From Emiliania huxleyi CCMP1516 (taxonomy: Eukaryota > Haptophyta > Isochrysidales > Noelaerhabdaceae): DNA of 64,000 nucleotides. Positions within the stretch are counted from its first letter, which is position 1. Each line of letters opens with the position of its first letter. Shown piece by piece: positions 21,305 to 31,076 of the stretch. Below the pieces are notes generated by a model. It saw nothing but the letters and a program-made list of their open reading frames with translations. It had not been told where the DNA came from and searched no databases. The stretch lies in assembly GCF_000372725.1 (NCBI RefSeq), contig NW_005197877.1:1-64000 (forward strand), read 5' to 3'. A program made the position numbers and the translations under genes.

Positions 21305-22116
21305 AGGCGGCGGAGGCGGCGGAGGCGGAGGCGGAGGCGGAGGCGGTGAGAGCTTCTCAGTCCAACGCGGCAGCGTGCGCAAGCCCATCCTGTGGGTCGT
21401 CAATGGGATGGTGCCGATACGCCGTGAGTGGCGGGGAGTGGCGGGGAGTGGCCGTGATGGTGCCGCCACGCGGACACACGATCCCGTAGCGCTGATCCGT
21501 CGCCCTCGCCGAGAGGGCCGCAGCAGCAGCGGCATAGCCACCAGCCACCACCAACCAAGGCTACCGCTCCCCCCGACAGGCGCTGCACGAGATGGAGTTT
21601 TGCAGCCCGCTGCGCGGCGTGCTGCCGCAGACGGTGCTCAGCAACTTCCCGCGCCGGACGCTGCAGAGCCACCTCGTGTACCAGCCGGCGGGCGGCGGGT
21701 TCTTGATGCGCTCGGCGAAGCGCTTCAAGGGCGAGTGCGCGAGCATCGACGCGCATCAGGTTGCGGCGCTCGAGACGGCCTGGCTCGACGCCTCCCGAGT
21801 GCGGCACTACAACTACACCGACGTCGCGATCCGCCACGCGCCACTCATGTTTGACGCCATCCACTTCACCTACTATTGGGTCAAGTGCGAGCAAACCTTC
21901 CCCGAGATGGCGCGCCTGGTCGCACAGCTCGGGCTGCAGCACGCGATGCACAAGCCACTGCAGCTCTGCCCCGCACCTCCGCCGCCGTCGCCAGTCGCCG
22001 CCTTGCAGGAGCGACAGCGGCTCCCGCTGCGCATGACGGAGTGGGACGGGCAGCCGCGCAGCTTTTACTTGCCGCCCGAGCACAAGGCCAGGTCGGGCGG
22101 AAGGGGCGCCAAGTGA
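20458..22116 (+). CDS. PC-esterase / GDSL-type acyltransferase-like protein
   Basis: Three exons (20458-21084, 21180 to about 21410, 21580-22116) give about 464 residues. Exon 1 has VIYVGDSQIREVAWAAL, whose GDS is the nucleophile motif of the PC-esterase family (plant TBL/PMR5, animal NXPE and CASD1 types). Exon 3 has LMFDAIHFTY, the matching DxxH motif. Such enzymes add or remove O-acyl groups on glycans in the secretory pathway. Exon 2 carries a long polyglycine tract coded by (GGC)n. Intron 1 has a GC donor. The exon 2 donor is ambiguous among three in-frame GT sites. Repeat B abuts the start codon, so an upstream exon with a signal anchor may be missing. Confidence 0.7.
21246..21345 (+). 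repeat. (GGC)n coding trinucleotide repeat
   Basis: About 33 consecutive ggc/gga codons inside exon 2 of the PC-esterase-like gene, read as polyglycine in the gene frame. The flanks (RPDTLPDCMQSH before, ESFSVQRGSVRKP after) stay in frame. Confidence 0.9.
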
Positions 22117-22261
22117 ACACTTGTGGCTTGTGGGGCGATAGGAATTGGTAACCCAGTGGTAGCAAGAGCCGTTTAGCGTGCGGCGGTTGCTGGCGCGATG
22201 TTGACGGTGTGTAAACACGGCGGGACACGGGTCGCGGCCGTCTCAGCGGCTCTCGCTGGCA

Positions 22262-22460
22262 AATAGTGGGGGAAGGGTGGAGTGGGCGGCGACCGCCGCA
22301 TACCGTCCTATATGGCGGCGAGTATCGCTACGCCAGGGTGCAGGGAGGACGTCACGTCGACGTGCAGCTGCTGCTGTTCGAGTCGTTCGGTGGGTTCTGG
22401 GTTCGGGAAGGGGGTCGGCGAGATCCTCTGGATACTGGATCTGGAAGGCGGCGAACGTGC
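22262..22460 (+). mobile_element. Truncated retroelement fragment
   Basis: Matches bases 9690-9835 of the long retroelement, including gtgggcggcgaccgccgcat and the segment coding LLLFESFGG. It is truncated at both ends and followed by the ankyrin/U-box gene. The frame runs into that gene, but the gene has its own ATG at 22597. Confidence 0.8.
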
Positions 22461-22475
22461 AACTCCTCATCGAGC

Positions 22476-24596
22476 AGCACCAGCACCACCCTCGTACCAC
22501 GGGGTGCTGCGTGCTGGTGGACGTCTCCCTGCTGTTGATCGCGGTGAACGCCGCCCCCACCCACAAAGAGCGGGAACCCTGAATACAAACACACACATGG
22601 CAGCAGGCGCCATCTCGGGCGAGGCGGCGGGAGCGAGTGACGCGGCCTCTCCCAGCTTACTGGGCAGCCTTCCCGCAGAGGCGGCGAAAGCGGTTGTACA
22701 AGGCGATCAGGCGGCGCTGCTGTCGTGGCTTGACAGCGGCGGGCGGGTCAACGCGATTGGCGGCGCAGGCAATTTGAGCGGCTACACCCCGCTGATGCTC
22801 GCCGCCAGCAGCGGCCACGAGCGGGTGGTCGAGCTGCTGCTGCAGCGCGGCGCAGAGGTCAACAAGCAGAGGAGCGACGGCGACACCGCGCTGATGGACG
22901 CCGCCCAGGAGGGCCACGAGCGGGTGGTCGAGCTGCTGCTGCAGCGAGGCGCGGAGATCAACCTACAGAGCAGCAGCGGCAGCACCGCGCTGATGGTCGC
23001 CGCTTTCGAAGCCCACCCCGCCGTCGTGCTCCGCTTGCTGCGGGCTGGCGCAGACGCGTCGGCGCGCAGTGCGAGCGGCAAGACAGCGCTGCAGCTGGCC
23101 AAGAAGAGCGGCCACGCCGCGTGCGTCGAGGCCTTCCGGCAGCACGTCGCGGAGGTGACTGCGAGCCGGCGCGAGGCGGCGGCGGGCGGCGCGGGCGGCG
23201 CTTCCTCGGGCGAGGCGGTGGCGGGAGCGAGTGCCGCGGCCTCTTCCGGCTCACTGGGCAGCCTTCCCGCAGAGGCGGCGAACGCGGCTGGGCGAGGCGA
23301 CGAGGCGGCGCTGCTGGCGTGGCTCGACAGCGGCGGGCAGGTCAACGCGACTCGCGGGGTAGGCAATGCGAGCGGTTTCACCCCGCTGATGCTCGCCGCC
23401 AGCAGCGGCCACGAGCGGGTGGTCGATCTTCTGTTGCGGCGCGGCGCGGAGATCAACCTACAAAGGAGCGACGGCTGTGGTTTCACCGCGCTGATGATCG
23501 CCGCCAGCAAAGGCCACGAGCGGGTGGTCGAGCTGCTGCTTCAGCGAGGCGCGGAGATCAACCTGCAGAGGAGCGACGGCGGCACCGCGCTGATGCTCGC
23601 CGCTACCGAAGGCCACGAGCGGGTGGTCGACTTGCTGCTGCTGCACGGCGCGGAGATCAACTTGCAGGACAGCGCAGGCGTCACCGCGCTGATGGGCGCC
23701 GCCGGCTACGGCCGCGAGCGGGTGGTCGAGCTGCTGCTGCAGCGCGGCGCGGAGATCAACCTGCAGAGCAGCAACGGCAGCACCGCGCTGGTGATCGCCG
23801 CCGCCAACAACCACCCCGCCGTCGTGCGGCGCCTGCTGCGGGCGGGCGCGGATACGACAGCGCGCACTGCGAGCGGCAAGACAGCGCTGCAGTACGCCAA
23901 GGAGAAGGACCACGCCGAGTGCGTGCGCGCCCTCGAGGAGCATGCGGCGGCGGCGAGGGCGGCGGAGGCGGCGGCGAGGGAGGCGGAGAGAGCGGCGGCA
24001 GAGGCGGAGGCGACGCGGCATGCCGAGGCGCTGCTGGCGGGGGAGGAGGCGGAGAAGGAGGCGGGGGAGCGCGCCAAGGGCAAGGGGAAGAAGAAGAAGA
24101 AGAAAGGGAAGGGCGGGGGGGGCGCTGGCCCGTCGCAGGAGCCCGAGGATGAGGCAGCGCTGGCGGCGAGAGAGGATGTGGAGTTGGCAGCGGCGCTCGA
24201 GGAGAGCGCGAGGCTGGAGGTCGGGGCGACGCGTGCGGCGGGGGATCAGGCGCGAGTCGCCGAGGGCGCTTCGTCACCGGCGGCGGAGGCGCCGCTTGAG
24301 GGAGAGGAGGAGCCGCCGGACGACTTCATCTGCCCAATCACGACCGAGGTCATGAGCGACCCGGTGATGGCGGCCGACGGGCATGCTTACGAGCGGTCGG
24401 CGATCGAGCGCTGGCTCGCGACCAAGTCGACGAGCCCTCTGACGGGCGGCGCGCTCGAGCACAGCATCCTGGTCCCCAACCACATGCTGCGCCGTCAGAT
24501 CCGGGACTGGGAGGGGGCGCGCAAGGCAGTTTGACCACGCATCCACCCGCGCACCAGCACCACCCTAGTTCCACGGGGTGCTGATGGGCGTCTCCC
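22476..24596. repeat. Direct repeats flanking the ankyrin/U-box gene
   Basis: A segment with gcaccagcaccaccct, then cacggggtgctg, then cgtctccct occurs at 22476-22532 and again at 24551-24596. The copies are imperfect, and they bracket the intronless coding region on both sides. Confidence 0.65.
22597..24534 (+). CDS. Ankyrin-repeat U-box E3 ubiquitin ligase
   Basis: A 645-residue single-exon protein. Two blocks of ankyrin repeats (consensus G-x-TALMxAAxxGHERVVELLL) span about residues 60-190 and 255-450. Each block opens with a LLSWLDSGGRVNA or LLAWLDSGGQVNA module. An Ala/Glu coiled coil and a Lys-rich patch follow. The U-box at about 575-640 reads DDFICPITTEVMSDPVMAAD and AYERSAIERWL. U-box ligases pass ubiquitin from an E2, and the ankyrin part would choose the substrate. 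The ATG at 22597 was chosen because the frame upstream is retroelement-derived. The lack of introns and the flanking direct repeats are unusual beside its split neighbours. Confidence 0.88.
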   Translation: MAAGAISGEAAGASDAASPSLLGSLPAEAAKAVVQGDQAALLSWLDSGGRVNAIGGAGNLSGYTPLMLAASSGHERVVELLLQRGAEVNKQRSDGDTALMDAAQEGHERVVELLLQRGAEINLQSSSGSTALMVAAFEAHPAVVLRLLRAGADASARSASGKTALQLAKKSGHAACVEAFRQHVAEVTASRREAAAGGAGGASSGEAVAGASAAASSGSLGSLPAEAANAAGRGDEAALLAWLDSGGQVNATRGVGNASGFTPLMLAASSGHERVVDLLLRRGAEINLQRSDGCGFTALMIAASKGHERVVELLLQRGAEINLQRSDGGTALMLAATEGHERVVDLLLLHGAEINLQDSAGVTALMGAAGYGRERVVELLLQRGAEINLQSSNGSTALVIAAANNHPAVVRRLLRAGADTTARTASGKTALQYAKEKDHAECVRALEEHAAAARAAEAAAREAERAAAEAEATRHAEALLAGEEAEKEAGERAKGKGKKKKKKGKGGGGAGPSQEPEDEAALAAREDVELAAALEESARLEVGATRAAGDQARVAEGASSPAAEAPLEGEEEPPDDFICPITTEVMSDPVMAADGHAYERSAIERWLATKSTSPLTGGALEHSILVPNHMLRRQIRDWEGARKAV

Positions 24597-25154
24597 TCGC
24601 CCCCTGGGTAGAGTAGGGCGCTCGCGGAGATGAAGCTGCGGCCCGAAACCCCCCTTATCTTTTGCACACACAGCACACCGCAACGAGAGAGAGCGTGCGG
24701 TGTGCGCGCGAAGATCCTAGCACCTAGCTGCACGCCGGGCGCGGGGCGTACGGCTTTACGTGTGTTGCGTTCGTTCGGTGTAAATCTCACGCAAAATAAT
24801 GATACACACAACGAATCGCAACTCGATGTCGAGAACGAGATCGTACAGGTGGAACAGGCGTGAGACACAAGTGACGGACAAAATTTTGCCTACACAAGGC
24901 CCGTCCTAGCGCTACGCGGCACACATGCGGGACGATCCGTGAGGAGGCGGCGGACAAAATGGTGGCGCAGGCGCGGGTGCCGGCGCAGTTTGACATGGCG
25001 CAGCTGCAGATGAGCGTCGAGGCTGATCCGCATGGTGGCGCTTATCTCTCCTGTTTATGATCTATCTGGCTCTGGGTCCTGCTGGGTGGGTTAGTTGGTA
25101 CTTCTTCCGGGCTTGTGTGTGGGGGTTCCTGTGCCGCTCGCAATAGCACAGGGG
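24535..25154. other. Interval before the first assembly gap
   Basis: Contains the downstream direct repeat (24551-24596). A short plus-strand frame near 24935-25050 (KMVAQARVPAQFDMAQLQMS) could be an exon of the homeodomain gene that appears after the gap. Otherwise nothing is recognised. Confidence 0.35.
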
Positions 25155-25254
25155 NNNNNNNNNNNNNNNNNNNNNNNNNNNNNNNNNNNNNNNNNNNNNN
25201 NNNNNNNNNNNNNNNNNNNNNNNNNNNNNNNNNNNNNNNNNNNNNNNNNNNNNN
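25155..25254. other. Assembly gap (100 N)
   Basis: A run of exactly 100 N, the conventional placeholder for a gap of unknown size. Confidence 0.98.
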
Positions 25255-25543
25255 CCATGCGGACCAGCCTGCCTGCATATGAGCCAGAGTCGCTCGCGAT
25301 CATGGAGCAGGTGTTTGGGATGGACCACTTTCCTTCGCGCCCGATGCGCTCCAGCATCGCAGTCGCCCTGTCGATCACCCCGCGGCAGGTTGCTTGCCAT
25401 ATCCGCGCGGGGCAGCCGAACGACCCTCTGTCTCCACGCCTCCCCCCCCCCCACCGCAGGTGCAAGTGTGCCCCCCCTGTTGGGAGTGTGAATACCCCAC
25501 TCGTGTATATAGAGAGATGTCCCTGTTGAGTACTGTCCGATAG
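25255..25543 (+). CDS. Partial homeodomain protein
   Basis: Right after the gap the frame reads ESLAIMEQVFGMDHFPSRPM and then IAVALSITPRQ. This matches homeodomain helix 1, the loop with its F-PS-R spacing, helix 2 and the start of helix 3. A 71-bp GT-AG intron (25389-25459) follows RQ, and the next exon begins VQV, as expected for helix 3. There the usual W-F-Q-N-R-R is replaced by CPPCWECEYPTR and the frame stops at 25543. The DNA-recognition helix therefore seems lost, misassembled or spliced differently. The 5' part lies in or beyond the gap. Confidence 0.6.
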
Positions 25544-26284
25544 TCGAGATATGCCTTGTTCCAGAGGGATGTGTCCTGGACGGCGTCTCGTCGTGGTCCT
25601 TCAGGACGATAGCTTTGTCCCTTTCAGGATGATGGTGATCTTGGTTTGATCGTTCCTGTACGCCTCGGTACAGACCCTCGCTCCGTGTACAGCTCACAGC
25701 TCACTACATGGTTCCTCCGGCGAGATTGCGGAGCGAGGAGATCGACGGCAACTCGGCCGTCGTGAGTGCTGGTGCGGTGCGGCTCGCACCGCACAGCTTC
25801 CCGGCTAGCGCTCGATACGGTAGCCAGCACCATGGACACCTGCGGGGCGTCGTGGTGGCGGGCAGGGCCAGAGCCCCTGCACAAAGTCTTCTCGGCACCT
25901 CGGCCGGAAGCCTGCTCGGCACCTCGGCCGTGCAGCCCTGCAGCATGATCCGGATGATCTCTGCGGCCGTCTGTTCCTCTTCGGCACCCACCACGAGCAC
26001 CTCGGCTTCGTGGGCACGGATCTTCATTGATAACTTCATCTCTCCTTCTTCACTTCACCGGCTCGCTATCATCTCCTGCGAGCCGCCACCGCCGCCGCCG
26101 CCAGCTCTCGAGCCCGTCCAGTTGCCTAGGGGTACTCTCACAGTCGCGCAATCGTCGGGTGTACAAGGGGATATTGTTATGTTATGTATCGAAGGTGAAG
26201 TAATAAATCTTTCTACCAAAACCCGTGCACCTCGGGTCGCTCGTGCCTCCCTAAATAAATAAATAAATAAAACGGACACCTCTC
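25544..26284. other. Interval with unconfirmed ORFs
   Basis: A minus-strand frame at 25704-26039 contains AEVLVVGAEEEQTAAEIIRI, faintly like the end of a KH domain, but the rest of the fold is not seen. The overlapping plus frame shows no similarity. No gene is claimed. Confidence 0.3.
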
Positions 26285-26650
26285 TACTGTGAGATGGGTA
26301 AAAAGGAACAGGTCCCCGCCCTCCCTGCTCCGACCGCACGCCTCTTTTACGATTTCGCGCAATCCGAATCGCTTACCCGCCGCCCCCGCGGCGCGCGCGC
26401 CCCGCCCTGGCCAGGACAAAGGGGAGTGACAATTTGGGACGGCGACAGTCGAGATACCTCGCACTCCATGTGCGAGAACGCAGGGTAAATGTAAGCCGGA
26501 TGGCTCACAGGCCACCTCTCTCTACCGCACTGGAAACTTTCGCCCCCTCGCCCCCAACCCATCCACCTCGCCGAGCCCGAGATATCATCCGAGGTGCTGC
26601 AGAACCGCGCGATCTCGGCGATCTCGGGCCGCGCAATCATTATTTTTGCT
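26285..26650 (-). repeat. Inverted copy of dispersed repeat B
   Basis: On the minus strand the ordered blocks of repeat B reappear: gcccgagatcgc, gaggtggatgggttggg, a gtgcggtagag segment, a cccaaattgtcactcccc block and a gggcggcgggt run. Divergence from the 19-20 kb copies is clear but moderate. Confidence 0.75.
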
Positions 26651-26760
26651 TGTCGCCAACGATTTGTTTTTCACGGCGCTTCTGGGGTCAGCCTGCTGCT
26701 CGGTAGTAAGGCCTTTACTGCTGCTCGGCAGTAAAGGCCTTGGGCCGGGAATGCACAGGA

Positions 26761-27320
26761 ATGCACAAGCGCCTTCTCAATCTGCTGGCCTTCCTCCGCC
26801 CCGACCCGGCAAGCGCAATCTGCGCTCCGCGCTGCACCGAGTCAGTGCTCTCGGCGTCTGCGGACGGCTTTTCATGCGGCGATCGGATACGGTGGGTGAT
26901 CGCGAACCTGGGCTTGCCTGAGGCCGAAGCTTGCGACCAGGTCGGTTTGGAGTTCCTCGCAGTTTGCGGGCCGTGCCGCCCGTCTGCTCCTGCACCGTCC
27001 GCTATTGTGCCCACCGGCACCTTTGTTGCGCCGCGCGGAGGGCGCAGCGCTGGCTACTGCCGCTCCGCCGGCCGCTCAAAGTACGAGACTGCCGCCTGGC
27101 TCGGCACGCGCAAGGGGTGCGAGGCGGAGTGCTTTGCTCGGTCGGCCTGCCTCGCGTACGAGTGGGGCTCTGCGGGAGGGTACACGCGCTGCGAGCTCCA
27201 CTCTGAGCCCGTCACACACGTCGCGCCAGCCCCTGGAGGGGGCGTCCACTGCCTCGCGAGAACCACCGCCACCGCGCCTGCCACACCTCCCTCTCCCGCC
27301 GCCACCGCCACCGCCGTCGC

Positions 27321-27351
<31 letters not shown>

Positions 27352-28737
27352 TCCACCACCACTACCGCCGCCTCCACCGCCGTCTCCGCCGCCACGACTG
27401 CCTCCGCTGCCACGGGGCGAGACGTGGACCCGTGCGGCCCGCGCCTGAAGAAGAGGTGCTACCTCTCGGCCAGGGATGACTTTGACGGCTCGAGCGTCGA
27501 CGGCGCCTTGTGGAATGTGGAGGTTCGCAACGACGGCATCCGCAGCGGTGGTGACGAGGCTCAATATTACGTGCCGGAGGGGGTCAGCGTCCGCAACGGT
27601 GCGCTCACGCTGCAGCTGTTCTACGACCCCAAAGCAAACAACGGCGGCGGTGGCACAGCACAGGGCCAGAAGTGCAATATGGATCCATTGTCCTTCTACC
27701 CGCCCCAGGCACACTTGTCGGTCGGCTTTGACTCTGTGTGCGACCAATCCGATCGGCGCCCTCCCACTGGCTTCTTTTCGGGTCGCATAAACACGATGGG
27801 CAAGGCGGCCTGCTCACATCCACACATTGCAATCGCGCCTCGCTGAATCCCTTACTTTGCCTCCCCTTGCCTCACTTCACCCCTCCCACAGGCGGCCCTG
27901 AAGCACGGCGTGCTCGAGGCGCGCGTGCGGCTCGCCTCTCATAACGAGTACTCGTGGTCCGCCTTCTGGCTACTCGGCGCCGACTTCCGCTCCGTCGGGT
28001 GGCCGTTTTGCGGCGAGGTGGAGATCACGGAGATGTGGGTGACCAAGGTGTCTTGGGACAACGCCGTGGGCAAAGCGATGGCGCCCCGAACCTCGCCCTT
28101 CCCTGTGGCAGTGATAGCCCTTCCTCCGCGCTTGCTCCGCGCTTGCTCCGTGCGTAATACCTCACGACTTCACCGCGCGCAGGTGCCTTGCCTCACTGCG
28201 CACACCTCCAACGCTCCGCCGCCGGTCGGCGGATGGGACGGCAGGGACAAGCTGCGGTGGGTGGCCTTCAACGAGGGAGGCTACGACCAACTCGTCAGGG
28301 ATGGGAAGGTTGACCCGGCGGGTTACAACGTCTACCGCTTCGAGAAGGAGCCTGACTCGCTCCGGTGGTGGACCGCGCGACACACGCATGCACACGCACT
28401 CACATGCATGATGCATGTACCACAGCAGCAACCCTCGCACCACGGCAGGTGGTTTGTCAACGACGAGCCCGTCGCGGAGGCGCGGCGCCGCAAAGGCGAC
28501 GGGGGGCTGGAGCTGCGCGTGCGCAACGACAGCCCCGACGGCTGGGGCCGCTGGTTCGGGCGCGGCCTCTGGAAGCCGTTCGAGCAGCCAATGTTCGTCA
28601 TCTTTAACCTCGCCTTCGCCTCCAAGACTTCGCACCCGCAGCAGCGGCTCGACCAGTACCGCTCCCACCTCCGGGATGGCATCGCCCAGCTCGACTCTGC
28701 GAGCATCGACTGGATGCGGATGTGGGAGGTCGAGTAA
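26761..28737 (+). CDS. Secreted GH16-like glycoside hydrolase with Cys-rich/PAN-like N-terminus
   Basis: Four exons (26761-27804, 27892-28065, 28183-28364, 28449-28737) join in frame to 562 residues. The start is the ATG giving MHKRLLNLLAFLR, a weak signal peptide. Residues 20-75 form a Cys-rich module and about 95-165 a PAN/Apple-like one. An Ala/Thr-rich linker follows. The GH16 jelly-roll begins at DDFDGSSVDGALW, continues through EAQYYVPEGVSV and VLEARVRLASHNEYSWSAFW, and has the active-site strand GEVEITEMW. GH16 enzymes cut or transfer beta-1,3/1,4-glucans or galactans. The usual E-x-D-x-x-E is E-V-E-I-T-E here, with Glu at the middle acidic position. Introns are GC-AG, GT-AG and GT-AG. 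Confidence 0.82.
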
Positions 28738-28977
28738 GATGCCTTACATAGCGTTAACTTGGATGCACCCCCCCCCCCCCCGTGCGTGATTTGCGTGTGC
28801 GTTGCATGAGGGGTCTGTGGCAGCATGCAGGGCCGCTCTCCCCCTCGGCCCGAGAGCTTCGACCGTGTGGGAGGCGGTGGCGCCGAGATGCGACGACGGC
28901 GCGCGCGCCTCTGCCGTGCATCCATAATGTTCTGTTGCGTCGGTGCATGTACAGCTGTTCAGGAGCATGATTGTGGG
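28738..28977. other. Gene-free interval with a poly-C run
   Basis: 3' flank of the GH16-like gene, with a run of about 13 C at 28769. Nothing else is recognised. Confidence 0.4.
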
Positions 28978-29150
28978 TTGCACCAAGAGTTGGCTGCAGA
29001 AGCACGAGCGTATCTCAGTCGTTCTTCACACGGCCATCGCAGAGCAGATTATTGAATGAGCTCGCCTGCGGCGAGGGCGGTCGAGTGCACGAAGCTAAGT
29101 GCCTCGCCGTCCTCCACCTCGCAGGAGTCGCTTAGGCGGCTCCCGTGGAG
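28978..29150 (+). mobile_element. Truncated retroelement 3' end
   Basis: Corresponds to the last roughly 150 bases of the retroelement ORF and the start of its tail (tatctcagtcgttcttcaca, then gagtcgcttaggcggctccc). It runs directly into the decayed HET-like gene at 29155. Confidence 0.85.
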
Positions 29151-29154
29151 CGGC

Positions 29155-30360
29155 TCCCGTGGTGTACGAGGAGAAGCTGGAGCGGTGGCGCGAGCTCGGC
29201 GGCGACGCCCTCGAGCCGGTCCTCGCGAGCGGCGCCGTCGCCCTCCTCGACGCGCGGTGGATCCATCAGCCACGCTGAGGCGGGCGGCGTCCTCACTCAC
29301 CGCCAGGCGCTGCCCGAAGAGGCCTTCCTCTCCCTCGCAGACCTCGTCGAGGCGATGCACGAGTTTTCGCAGCACATTCCCGTCGCCGCGCTCTCCTACC
29401 CGTGGCTGACGAAGGACCACCCCGACCCGCGCGGAGCCAACCTCAGTCGCGTCGCACGGGCGCTCAAGGCCCTTACCGTCGGCGGCTTGAACCGGCTCGG
29501 CGTCTTTTGGGACTACGGCTCGCTGCACCAGCACCCCGACCCCGCGAACGGCGTCATGCGCACCGAGGAGCAGAACGCGCTTTTCAAGCAGGGGCTGAGC
29601 TGCCTCGGCACGCTCTACTCCCACCCGAAGACATGGGTGCTGCGGCTGACCTCCTTCCCGGACGGCCACACAAGGCGAAGGACCAGGCCACGGGCACCAA
29701 CGTGGCCAAGTACTTTGACCGAGGCTGGTGCGCCACCGAGAACGCCTGGGCGAGCCTGACCAAGTCCAGCAACCTCTCGCTCGACCTCGGCCTGATGCGC
29801 GACCGCGAGAGCTACCACTTCAACAACCTCATCCTCGACTGCACCAAGGGCGGCCGGCGCCCTCCGCTGCTGCCGTCTGTGTTTGCGGCGGAGCTGGAGT
29901 CGAAGAGCTTCACCAACGGCAAGGACGACAAGCCGCTCGTGAAGCGGCTGTACGAGGCCGCCTTCAAGGAGCAGTTTGGCAAGGCGACCAGGCTGTACTA
30001 CGCCTATCTCGGCTGGGGCGACGCGGAGGCGGCGCAGCTGGCGGAGGTCCTCGCGAGCGGGGCAGCGCCGCGGCTCGAGAGGCTCTGGCTCAACCGCAAC
30101 CAGATTGGCGACGAGGGCTGCAAGGCGCTGCCTGGCCGCCGCCCTCGGCAAGCTGGGGGCAGCGCCGCGGCTCATGGGGCTCTCGCTCAACAGCAACCAG
30201 ATTGGCGACGAGGGCTGCAAGGCGCTGTACGCCACCCTCGGCAAGCCCTCCTCGCCTTGGCTCGAGCTCCGCAACAACCAGATTGTCAACGAGCGCTGGA
30301 GGACAAACGGAGGACAAAGACGACCCACCCCTCGGCTGCGAGGATTGCCAATGGAGGGCG
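29155..30360 (+). pseudogene. Decayed paralogue of the zinc-ribbon/HET-like/LRR gene at 33041
   Basis: Closely matches 33680-34640 but lacks the zinc-ribbon N-terminus. Three shifts break the frame: an extra c near 29262 (gtggatccatcag against gtggatcatcag), two extra bases near 29665 (ccacacaagg against ccacaag), and an insertion near 30128 (gctgcctggcc). It keeps two more leucine-rich repeats (LNSNQIGDEGCKAL type) than the intact copy. Its left edge is fused to a retroelement tail at gtggtgtac. The region after it, to about 30690, contains a fragment of repeat B and no gene. Confidence 0.8.
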
Positions 30361-30689
30361 GCGGACCTTGACGCAACCGGCGCCTGCATGGTCGCCGCGT
30401 GCGCATGGCAGCTCCGCGCGTGTTTCGAGGTCGTCGAGGTGCTGCTCTCCTTCTCGTCGTGACTGGGGAGAGGTGCTTAAGACAGCGTTGAATCAACGGC
30501 GTTGTGGCGGATCCGACTTTGCGTTCAGGAGGGTCCATACAGCATCCACATCGTCCATGATCTGTGAATTTGTTTTGGCGTCGCCTGGTAGTGAAGGAAA
30601 ACGGGGGAACACAGACAACCCGTACCCGAGCGGAGGGAAGCGGAAGGCAGAACGCTGAACGGCACGCCGCCACCACACAGGGTCATCCA

Positions 30690-31076
30690 AGTGGTCCAAG
30701 GAGCAACATGCCGCGTAGTAGAGGGTGGGTGCTGGCCGCCGGTCGGGTCTTTCTTGTGGTCTCCACAAACAAAGGAGGCGGTGGGGGTTCGCGGAGAGCA
30801 TTGGTTTGTGTCGAGGATCGGAGCTCGAAGAATTTTACAAAACTACTGAGGGGCCAGGAGAACACAACCCCCTCTCTCTTTTCTCCCAGCAAGCTAAAAG
30901 TACGTACAACTAAGTCGACGAAACAAAAATGCGGAGAACAGAGTTAAGAGCAAGATACTAGGAATTCATTCGACACACGCGATTCATGATTCACGACAGA
31001 ACCTCGAGAACAGACAAGGCGCAGACGATACTGTAGGGGTCGGAGGATCCATCCAGAGAGCAGGCGGACATCGCTT
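30690..31076. other. Gene-free interval
   Basis: No convincing coding frame, RNA gene or repeat was recognised. Confidence 0.4.

Noticed and set aside
22282..22596. 105-residue N-terminal extension of the ankyrin/U-box protein
   Set aside because: The in-frame sequence is retroelement-derived, and an ATG at 22597 gives a normal start.
25704..26039. Minus-strand KH-domain gene
   Set aside because: Only the last strand and helix look right, the GxxG loop is not found, and no supporting exon is seen.
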